NCBI RefSeq assembly: GCF_022458985.1
Contig: NC_061771.1
Span: forward strand, 20,843,501 to 20,907,500
DNA: 64,000 bases
Source: Mugil cephalus
Lineage: Eukaryota; Chordata; Actinopteri; Mugiliformes; Mugilidae
Direction: 5' to 3'
Part shown: positions 35,301-43,766 of the stretch, piece by piece
How positions within the stretch are numbered: the first letter of the stretch is position 1
Layout: every line of letters starts with the position of its first letter
Notes under the pieces: model-generated
Told to the model about the DNA's origin: nothing
Databases searched by the model: none
The model's input: only the letters and a program-made list of their open reading frames with translations
Program-made: the position numbers and the translations under genes

Positions 35301-38300
35301 TTTTCAGGTACTCTCTGTTTAGTTATAAATAGATGTCTAATAGCTCATAGCTTGAATAGACTTTAGACTTTTTTGTTTGTTTTGTTTTTCTAATTTTCCC
35401 TCACAAATTTATATTTCTTTAAATACACATTAACATGAATCCAACGTATTTTATTGAAGGGTTAAGGGATAGTTTAATATTGAAGGCAAAATGATAATAA
35501 TAATGATATATATTTATACGTAGCATTAGGTAGAGTTTAATATAGATACATATAAAAACATAAAGTAGGTAGGGGGGGTCCCTACTTAATCCATCAGTTT
35601 GGGGTCCTTGGCCTGAAAAGACCGCAGGCATATACTTTCTCCTCAAAAGTGAAAGTGTGGAGTGCTCCCTGGTGGCAGGCTGCAGGATAGGTCATAAGTC
35701 ATGTTAGTGGATGGGACTTGGGCAGAACTAAAACACTAGTGTACACATACATTTTATTTATTTTCAAAGATGGTTTCTGTTGTTTTGGGTAATATTTATA
35801 TAGATGCTTTATTCATTTCACTTTAAATATAATGCTGTTACAATATGAGTAGTTGTGCAAAGACATGCTCGTTAGGTTAATTACTGAATGTTAATGGTTG
35901 TCTGCGTCTGGGTGTTAGCCCTGTGATAGACTGGCAACCTGTACAAAACCGTCATATTCTACAGGAATCCTATGTGTGACGGCACATATGTTTGTCTTTA
36001 GGCCAGGATTACAGTTAACCTTAGACAAGGATGAAATATGCCCAGGATTAGTGCTGAAACTAATCCTCGTCTGTTTGCCACATTAGCTACATTTTAACGT
36101 TTCTCAGATAACACGTTTCCTTTACATCCTAAATCTTAAACACAGGGCTGAAAGTGACCGTCAGTCCTTCTGCTGCGGTGACAGAGGGCCAGAGAGTCAC
36201 ACTGACCTGCAGTACCAGCTGTCCTCTGACCGACAACACGGGCTACGTTTGGTACTTGAACGGTCGACCTCTGACTCTGACACGCGACCGAAACAAACAC
36301 CTGCTTCTAGACCCAGTCAGCCGCCGGCACACGGGAAACTACTCGTGTGTGGTCAGAACCAACGGACACATGAGGTCACCTGAAGAGGCGGTCTTTGTCA
36401 AAGGTGAGCGTGGATGCACTCTCCACTATATTCAGACAGTCTAGGATTCAACGCTGAAGAACAGAATAAAGAAAAACATGCACAAAGAACATTTACTCTA
36501 GCAGTTTACTGAAATAATGATAATTTTAATGTACTTCAATTTAATTAATTATTTCTACAACACTGTCGTATGACCTGAACTTATTCGGGTTTGTTTCTGT
36601 TTTTTATTTTGAAAGTTTCTTCCCTAGCGTTGACTTATGATTGTGCGATTATGTGATTATGTGACTGGTTTGTCCTTGTGCGTGCATCTCCCCCTCTGGT
36701 CTCGTTAGCCTTTGTGTATATATGCTACTTCCATATGTTACTGTGCTTCCCTCCGTCCTTTTCCAGTTTGACTGTTGTTTATCCCCAGATGTCTTTACCA
36801 GTGTTTCTTATGGACCTCCTCGTGTATCTCTGTTGTTGTTTTCTCATTAGATTACATTTACTTCATTATTTCACCCTAGTTGTCTGTGCATCTGCATCCT
36901 AACCTTTTTGTAAATGTTTTAATGTTTTTTTTATTTTATTATTGTTTTGATGACTGTGTTATGTGAAAAAAAACATACAGTAAATTAAGCAAACTTCAAA
37001 TTGCCACAGCATTAACATTAAACTAAACGTACACCCATCCAACTCTCTGACACAGCGTGATTTTCTTTGCATAATGAACACTTTTATTTCGTCTGGCTTG
37101 TTTAACAATAGGTTTGTGTTCACTATGTGTTCATTTAGCAGCATATTCAGTCTTGATGTCTGCATAAATAATCATTGCACTGCAGAGACACAATGACTTA
37201 CTGTAGGAGCCCCACAACTTCTGGTATATCTTTATTATTATTATTATTATTATTCTTGTTTGAAAATTTGCATTTTTAACGCAAATCTCGCAACCCTTTC
37301 TCTCCAGGGAAATCATCGATAATAAGTAATGCAGCAAGGCTGACTGTTGTGCTACTGATCCTGGTTTCCTTCTGCCTGTGCATGAGGTAAAACACCGGTG
37401 GTTGGTTTGGATTTAATACTTTTACTTTATCTTCAGTAATGGCCTTTTGTCTAACAATGATAATATGACCCCAAAAAAATTCAGGAAGAAGAAACCTCTG
37501 AGCTTTCTTTGCAAAAATACACAGGAAGAGACAGAAGAGGTGAGTACTGAATGCAGTTCTTGAAACTGCTGCGTGTAACGTTACCTCACTCATATTGTGA
37601 AGGAAAATTCCAAATCCCCATGTAAGTGGAAATTATTATTTATAGATTATATTATCTAAAATACGCTAGGAGCAGAATATCAGTGTTAATTGCCTTGTGT
37701 TTTACTGGACTATTAATGCGTGGTGTCCTACCAGACTCTGTGTTGGCTGTAGTTTTAGTACCTGTCATCAAAGACAAAACTGGAAAGATATCTAGCATAG
37801 AAAATTATAGACCTGTTTGGATGACTAGTGTACTTTCCAAAGTACTGGAACAAATTCTTCTGGATAGACTCCAACAGTATGTAATCAAACCAGTTTGGTT
37901 ATAAAAGTAAACACGGCACTGATTTGTGCATTTATGCTTTGAACGAGATGGTTAATATGTATAGAAGAAAAAATAGTACAGTGTTTTTATGTTTTCTGGA
38001 TGCATCCAGAGCCTTTGACAGAGTCAATCATGGCAGAGGGTCCCTCCTTACATAATAAGAATATTGCAATACTGGTATACACATCAAACTACGCTAGATA
38101 GAGTACAAGTTTATCTGCACCCTTCTTTGTTACAAATGGGGCGCGACAAGGAGGAATCTTATCACCTGTACTCTTCAGTTTGTATCTTGATGATCTGTCT
38201 AGGCAGCTAAATCGGTGCAAGACTGAATGTGTAGTGGGAGACACACTCATCAACCACTTGGATAATATGCTGATGACCTGGTTTTTATATCACCCTCTAG

Positions 38301-38951
38301 TGTTGGGTTACAGCAATTGCTGAGAATCTGCTCTTGCTATGGTATGCAGTATGATATTGTGTTTAATTCTTGTTGTGAACAAATTGAGATATCTGGGCCA
38401 CGTAATCAGAGAAGATTTATGTGACGATAATGGCTGTGGTAATGACGATGATGACTAGTTATTTGTTTGTATCTTGTAATATACCTCCATGCTAATTTAA
38501 GAAGCTCTATATAGAGGTTCGTGTGCTGACTCATTCAGGCGAGTAACAAGATCATTGCGGCCCTAGTTATGAACAGTGGTAGAGAACATATGTCATGTTT
38601 TTGGAGGCACTGGAATAGATGCTTGTATGTGTCCTAAAACCAAGAGGGTGTATTGTATTATATTGTGTATTGTATGTTTTTTTTTTTTTTTTTTTTTTAC
38701 TTTTGTATAATGGACTCAGGTAATAAAGAATCAATCAATCAATCAATATCACATTTTAGCCCAAACTCTAGGCCAAAGCAGGACTTCCAGTTAAATAAAG
38801 GGATCTGAGGTTCAGTCTCAGGTGGGCTACATGTACACTGTAAAGCAGTGATGGAAGCGTGACTTCTTCTTCTGCCTTTTCATTCCTGCAGATGGAATCA
38901 GACTACGTCGTCATGCATCCTGTGATCACAGCACACAGAGAACAATCATAG
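32272..38951 (+). CDS. Ig-superfamily receptor, fish CD22/sialoadhesin-like (ten exons)
   Basis: Exons 32272-32314, 32479-32769, 32847-33080, 33193-33297, 34334-34549, 34725-35057, 36146-36403, 37308-37386, 37485-37539 and 38892-38951 join in phase (phase 1 between Ig modules, as usual for this superfamily) into 557 residues. Order: signal peptide (MSGCAFMCFLLCIS); V-type domain (16-111); C2-type domain (113-189, CSTSCPLTEN, YSC); half V-type module (191-224); C2-type (226-296); V-type (298-407); C2-type (409-493, CSTSCPLTDN, YSC); membrane helix (about 505-519) followed by RKKK; 38-residue tail ending with SDYVVM at 541-546. CSTSCPLT domains alternating with V-type modules are typical of teleost CD22-like receptors. 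It is probably a leukocyte surface protein; ligand unknown. No ITIM is seen. Exon structure is predicted, not proven, and extra exons could be missed. Confidence 0.78.
32479..32769 (+). CDS. Ig receptor exon 2, V-type domain
   Basis: One exon encodes VWGEAATICALMGSS, a B-strand Cys (LRCSAQ), WYTVQW, LTIKDLRESDENVYCC and a closing strand LRVT. N-glycosylation site NHS. Donor GTACAG. Confidence 0.85.
32847..33080 (+). CDS. Ig receptor exon 3, C2-type domain
   Basis: DLQVKVIPATEGQTVMLMCS, then TSCPLTENPAAYIWYKN and ATYSCAV: both disulfide cysteines and the core Trp are present. Donor GTGAGT. Confidence 0.88.
33193..33297 (+). CDS. Ig receptor exon 4, truncated V-type module
   Basis: Only 35 residues: CFTVTYAKGRMCSHRQTS then ESCSITYPR, aligning with the first third of the exon 6 domain. 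Acceptor and GTGAAG donor keep phase 1, so it may be spliced in, but it cannot form a full Ig fold. Confidence 0.55.
33298..34333. other. Ig receptor intron 4
   Basis: Would be expected to hold the missing part of the exon 4 V-type module; I see none. About 33435-33560 looks like a hAT terminus fragment (CAGTGGTCCCAAACCCCTGG). Confidence 0.5.
34334..34549 (+). CDS. Ig receptor exon 5, C2-type domain
   Basis: LHVQRTLMEGYMTLTC, TTSCPLTEAQTAYRWYHNG and RFSCAVKDHED. Complete Cys pair. Donor GTGAGT in phase 1. Confidence 0.85.
34725..35057 (+). CDS. Ig receptor exon 6, V-type domain without the usual cysteine
   Basis: LTLNYITRRICMLEKSSVN, ISSEYSHP, KLWYKISG, LTINNLKKNDSAEYKFTI and APGVTLIVT. The B-strand Cys normally found before EY is Ser here. 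N-glycosylation sites NIS and NDS. Confidence 0.85.
35058..36145. other. Ig receptor intron 6
   Basis: AT-rich intron; no gene or intact element recognised. Confidence 0.55.
36146..36403 (+). CDS. Ig receptor exon 7, membrane-proximal C2-type domain
   Basis: LKVTVSPSAAVTEGQRVTLT, CSTSCPLTDNTGYVWYLNG and GNYSCVVR: the best conserved Ig module of the gene. A decayed paralogue is at 41516-41762. Confidence 0.9.
36404..37307. other. Ig receptor intron 7
   Basis: AT-rich intron with an (ATT)n run at 37230-37253; no gene recognised. Confidence 0.55.
37308..37386 (+). CDS. Ig receptor exon 8, membrane helix
   Basis: GKSSIISNAAR then LTVVLLILVSFCLCM, a single hydrophobic helix. Donor GTAAAA in phase 2. 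Confidence 0.8.
37485..37539 (+). CDS. Ig receptor exon 9, cytoplasmic
   Basis: Encodes KKKPLSFLCKNTQEETEE, a basic stop-transfer segment then an acidic stretch. Donor GTGAGT, phase 0. Confidence 0.75.
37660..38750 (+). mobile_element. Non-LTR retrotransposon (LINE) reverse-transcriptase remnant
   Basis: Broken frames carry the RT landmarks in order: GVLPDSVLAVVLVPVIKDK, NYRPVW and LSKVLEQILLDRLQ (37710-37890), FLDASRAFDRVNH (37990-38030), NGARQGGILSPVLF and LYLDDLSRQL (38130-38220), then LLRICSCYGMQYD. The YADD catalytic motif is disrupted by a frameshift. It ends with a T-run and (ATCA)n at 38731-38748, a CR1/L2-like tail. Dead copy in the Ig receptor's last intron. Confidence 0.85.
38892..38951 (+). 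CDS. Ig receptor exon 10, tail with YxxM motif and stop
   Basis: Acceptor CCTGCAG, then MESDYVVMHPVITAHREQS and TAG. YVVM fits the YxxM consensus for PI3-kinase SH2 binding. The exon lies 1.35 kb from exon 9 because a LINE remnant fills the intron. Confidence 0.7.
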   Translation: MESDYVVMHPVITAHREQS

Positions 38952-38964
38952 CACCTGGAGACAC

Positions 38965-40030
38965 TGTATAACATCTGACTGGTATCACACATTAATGCAG
39001 TGGATAGCAACACCGTGTTCACTCGGGAGGACATTAGCGGAGATGGTTTGGCCTTCTTGGACGGCCTGGTGAGCGTGAAAGAAGACCGAAGCCTCAACAC
39101 TGGAATATATAGTTTTCACACTTTGAGATTTGATTCCCACCAACATCTGGAACGCAAGTCATCAGGACGCTTCAGCACCAAGCGCAGACCCACGCATCAA
39201 ACACTCGAGATGTGGATATCCCAACTTCCCAATTTCCCTCCTGGATCATTAAAGTCTGTCCAGGTCTAAGTCGGAGACTCAAAAATATATCTCAGAAAGG
39301 ACAGGGAGGAGGAGAACAACAAGAGGAAGAACATCATCACCCCATATGTACCTGATATATCGTAAAATATCAGGAAACGCTGCATTCCAATTCATTTCAA
39401 ACTCGGTACTTAGGCAAAAACTGGTCCACCCCAAAGACAAAACACCCAGGCAGAAACAGAGTAATCTGGTGTGTGCTGGTCAGTGCAGTGAAGAAGGTAC
39501 AGACTTGTACATTGGGGGAAACCAAACAACTCATCCACCAACGGATGGCCGAACACAGAGGAGTATCTGCACCAGCTCATCGGGGAACGACTCAAACATC
39601 CCAATCTTAGCCAGAAAAAGCAGATGGATTGAAAGAGGGTTGAAGGAAACCATCTACTGAAGCCATCAGAAAGTGGCTCTGAACAGAGGAGGTAGACTGA
39701 GATATAATCTGCCATCAATTTACGACTCTGCTGTCAACTTCTTTCCCTAAGAAGTTTCACCCCCATTTACACTTTGAGACCGGAGCCTCTGTCTGATAAC
39801 GGGTTGTTAGAGCACCATTCATAAGGAAAGAGGACAAACAGTCTTCTCTCAATGGCAGGTAAGTATCTGGCCTTTAATGGACACTAAACGAGTCAAGCAA
39901 GTTTTTCTGATGGGTAATACCCACAGACATTCCAACTTAAACCTCAACGTCCCACCAGTCCCTAAGATCTGAAGAAGACCCTCGGATGAGTGACGAAACA
40001 TCTTCAAGAAACTCTACGAGTTCAGTTTCT
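38965..40030 (+). mobile_element. Penelope-like retroelement remnant (RT end plus GIY-YIG region)
   Basis: Broken frames read FTREDISGDGLAFLDGLVSV (RT C-terminal part), NSVLRQKLVHPKDKTPRQ, LYIGGNQTT (decayed GIY-YIG start, normally YIGETKQ), then RKSRWIERGLKETIY and VALNRGGRLRYNL, the classic order of Penelope-like elements. Stops and frameshifts show it is dead. It begins about 15 bases after the Ig receptor stop codon. 3' relatives lie at 18.6, 21.3 and 58.3 kb. Confidence 0.8.
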
Positions 40031-40969
40031 TCATGTATTCATGTCTACTCATGTATTTTTTTCTAATCTCTCTTATATATCTGGTGCATGATGTGGTCCA
40101 GCAAAACCTCAAATAATTATGTCACAGCAGGAACTCTGGTGTGGTTTATATGTATTAGGTATCTGAGTATAATGTTATTCCTGGTGCATGTAGACTTAGT
40201 AACGTGACCAAGAATATGTTATCTCTGGTCTGCTGCTGGTTTGAGACTATGAAAGAATTAAATGTTACAGCATGTGTCTCATGTTGTTCCTGATTTGTTT
40301 ATGTTTCATTTTAAATTAATAGTTTAGAATAAGAATCTTTATTTTCTCTGCAAAAAAGTGCAACGTAATTGTGTGCGACCCCAACGAAAGTGATGCAACT
40401 ATCTAAACGTAAGCATTTTCCTGTGTACAAAAAGTTTGAGACTTCCTTCCTCGTCGTAAACCAACCGCAGATAACAGTTTTCTCACTTGCATCATCGCGA
40501 GCTGTGCTGAGGTTCTGATATTTCTTGAATCACTATGCTGCAGCTGAATCATTTTGCAATATATAATAATAATATGCGTCTGCATGAAATGCAAAGGAAA
40601 CAAATGTGGAAGTTATTAAAAGAAAGATGCAAATAATGACAGCTTTTTACAAAGAAGAGGCGTTTGTTCACCATCCTCATATTACAATACACCTTGCTAA
40701 GGTACCTCATTGAGTCACTTTTACTCTTTGCTATTATACATTGGGCTAATTTATTTTTTCATTAGAAACGGGAAGCGATGCAGCTGTCAGAAGCTGAGAC
40801 GGAGTTTATGGGTTTCATCACGTACACCTCAGATATTAAATGCATGTTACACGCAATTAAAAACTGAGAATTCATGCGTTCGTCAAGTCATGTCGTACTA
40901 TTGTGATTAAAAATGTGCAAAAACTGACCTAGAAACAAACACATACACCTAATTTACATTTTAAATCTC
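40031..40969. other. Intergenic, nothing recognised
   Basis: AT-rich; no gene, RNA or repeat that I can name. Confidence 0.5.
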
Positions 40970-41290
40970 AAGGGGGCCTCTGTGGATCATCCCACAGATA
41001 CTTGATCAGTTTGGGATCTAGTGAATTTGGAGGCCAGGTCAACACCTTGTGCTTCATGTTTTTTGTGTCTGTGTCAGGCTGCATCCTGCTGGGGATGGAT
41101 GCCGTCCATCAAGGAGTGTCATTGCTCTGGGGCGGGGTTATCTGGTCTGGTCTAGGTGGGTGATACATGTTACAAGTAACATCCATACAATTGCCAGGTC
41201 CACATGTTTCCCAGCAGAACACTGAATAGTCACAGGATGGTCAATATTATATACTTCTCCTGTCAGTGATCATAATGTTATGACCACTGG
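40970..41290 (-). mobile_element. Deleted Tc1-like element, copy 3
   Basis: Reverse complement of the 11.2/59.5 kb family: GTGGATCATCCCACAGATAC, GATCTAGTGAATTTGGAGGC and CAGGTCAACACCTTGTG, ending near TGATCATAATGTTATGACCA. One terminus is missing. Confidence 0.7.
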
Positions 41291-41515
41291 TTATACTTTG
41301 ATCACTACCTATCAGTTTAATCAGTAGGCAGTTTATAACATTATGTCTTTTTCAGGTCTGAAAAGGTCGACACTGATCCTCTTGAGTGTGTGACTTCATG
41401 TCTGTTTACTACATTAACTACATTTTTATTTCTTTTTTTGTTTGTTTGTTTTTTTACTTCAGCTAATATTTTCCCTTCTGACATGTTTTTACATTGCAGT
41501 CTAATTATCTTCCAG

Positions 41516-41762
41516 GACTGAAAGTGACTGTCAATCCCTCTCCAGTGGTGACAGAGGGTCAGAGAGTCGCGCTGACCTGCAGCACCAGCTGTCCTCTGAC
41601 CGACAACACAACTCACATTTGGTCGACCTCTGACCCTGACACACAAGCACAACAAACACCTTGTTCTAGATCCAGTCAGCACTCTGCATCCAGGTAACGA
41701 CTCATGCGCCATCGAAAGTCCCCAGAACATAGGTTCACATGAAAAGGCTCTCACTGTTGAAG
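41516..41762 (+). pseudogene. Orphan Ig C2-type exon, frameshifted
   Basis: Strongly similar to Ig receptor exon 7 (LKVTVNPSPVVTEGQRVALT, CSTSCPLTDNTTHIW) and flanked by an intact acceptor (CTTCCAG) and donor (GTGAGG). About 11 bases after the Trp codon are missing relative to exon 7, so the frame shifts and reaches a TAA. No other module of a second gene is seen around it. Probably the remnant of a tandem paralogue. Confidence 0.8.
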
Positions 41763-42900
41763 GTGAGGATGGCTTTAAACTTTACTGAAGGTAGAATTTG
41801 AAGTGCTCTATAAAAGGAAGACGTCTGATTCATCTTCTCTCTGTGAAGGTCATGCTGTAGATTGTTGTGTGGGAGGATACTTCCTCTAAAAGGCTCAGTA
41901 TTTAGAAGGAAAGTATACACATGTGTAAATAGCAAAATTGTAAAGTGCATCAAGAACCAGCAAAGGTTTAAAACTTGCCCTTTAAACTCACAGAAATCTG
42001 TCTGCAGCTTGTGGGGATTAGTAGCACAGTAGCACAGTAGCACAGTGTAAAAACTGTCCATTTTAATACTGAACTACCTGCCATGTCCCTCCTCCAGGAG
42101 TCAAGGTATAAGATATGCCATTTCCGTTTCTGTGCTTTCATTTCCTGCATTCAGGGTCCTGTTGTTGAACCTGTTTTTAACAAGAGTCATTTTCATAACC
42201 TCCTCATTAAACAGTGCAACCGATCGTAAACACAACACCGCAAACTGTGGAGTTATTGTTAGCGAACGTTCATCTGGTTGTCTGTATTCTCTGCCCTGTA
42301 GAGCGTCACAGCGTTAGAGCAGTTAGAGCATCACTCAAGGCCGTGAATCCTGCCCCGCGTAAAGGACCCAGCAGTGCAGGAGGATGATACATGGTCGGAT
42401 ATCTACTTATGTCTCAAATGAATCTGCAACATTATTGGAAACATGCAAGCGAATGATGTCACAAAATCACACAAATATGTGCTTATCCTTCATCATCTGA
42501 GGTATCATCTTCCTGCCAATTTACTGATGCTTGGATGTAGTGATCTTGAATCCAATTTGTCTAGTGCTCTTTAAAACTTCCTGTAAGAAATGCACAGGTG
42601 TGATAAAGATTTCAAATCATGCAATAATATGTTTTATACTGTAATGTCTTGTATGTTTTAATGGTATGTTTTCTTATATTGTTCTTGCATGTGTTTTCTT
42701 GATCCTATATTCCAAATAAATATCGAGAAAAGAATAAATATCAATGAAACTTGGGTGTGACGCAGAGGCCTCGTTGGTCACGTGGTTCTCGGTGGGCGAT
42801 ACCGGGCTGGTCTGATCATCTGTCCCCGGCTTTGAGGAGCAATTCTCAGCTTGCGTCAAGACAAGACGGACTATTCACCGTTTGTGTCCATTGTATTGTT
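41763..42900. other. Intergenic region and akap8l promoter side
   Basis: No gene seen. A palindromic E-box CACGTG is at 42779-42784, about 140 bases upstream of the akap8l start codon, in a locally G+C-rich stretch, which fits a promoter. AATAAA-type words occur near 42714 and 42732. Confidence 0.5.
42779..42784. promoter_or_regulatory. E-box upstream of akap8l
   Basis: CACGTG in the G+C-rich stretch preceding exon 1. A six-base match, so functional meaning is only suggested. Confidence 0.35.
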
Positions 42901-42921
42901 TGAATATCGCACTATTATAGC

Positions 42922-42946
42922 ATGGACGGCAGAAGCTACAGCTCCG
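42922..42946 (+). CDS. akap8l: akap8l exon 1
   Basis: ATG GAC GGC and five more codons (MDGRSYSS), donor GTAACT in phase 1, which matches exon 2. The 5' UTR lies upstream. Confidence 0.8.
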
Positions 42947-43578
42947 GTAACTATGCACTGGTTCTTTTTGCTCGTGCCTATAAATATTTTTTCGGTTAGC
43001 CGCGTGCTTTGTTGCTGAGAGACGGAGTCACGGTGTATTAGCTGCGAAGCTAACTTAAGCTAATGCTGAATTTTAGCTCGCCGCCAGCAGCTGCTGCTAG
43101 CCTGTACCCTACTGTGACTTAAAACGAATAAGTGCATAACCTACCAAAATAAATTTTTGGCCGGGCTGATATTATTAATGAAATTGATTTGTTTCAGAGA
43201 AAATGAACACTAGGCCCATTAGCTCACACTAACGACGCACAGCTAGCTAGGCTAGCTTCATCGCCATTAGGCTGTTTGCTCGGTAATAAGCGAACACAAA
43301 GAGCCTAGTAGCCCTTTCGTTGCTTTGTGTGTGAGACCTGTTAAATGTGGATTTTTTTTGGACGCTACTTGTCTTAAATCTTTTAAAATGGAGTCAATGT
43401 GGTGACAGCCGACGTTTAAAGGCTCGTTAATAAAATGGCCGATCGTTTTAAAGCATTGCTGTATTCAACTTTCAATTTGCAATTTGCACTAAGCTGATAA
43501 AAAGATGAAGGAACCACAGCTATTGTACAATAAGAAACTAGAGAAAACCAGCTCTCAGTTTTGATACTCTGCACGTTC

Positions 43579-43618
<40 letters not shown>

Positions 43619-43725
43619 CTTTATTCATCTCCAAGGGGGAAATTGGAGTCTCCGCCAGCTTGTACACAAAATAGACACCAACATCATTAATAGCAGCAGT
43701 AGGAGCAATGCAGATGGAAGACTGG

Positions 43726-43766
<41 letters not shown>

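Noticed and set aside
37626..37904. 92-residue frame with reverse-transcriptase similarity as a possible gene
   Set aside because: It is part of a LINE remnant; later RT motifs are in other frames and the catalytic box is broken.
39346..39660. 104-residue frame (NSVLRQKLVHPKDKTP) as a possible gene
   Set aside because: Matches the Penelope-like RT/GIY-YIG junction region and is flanked by frameshifted parts of the same element.
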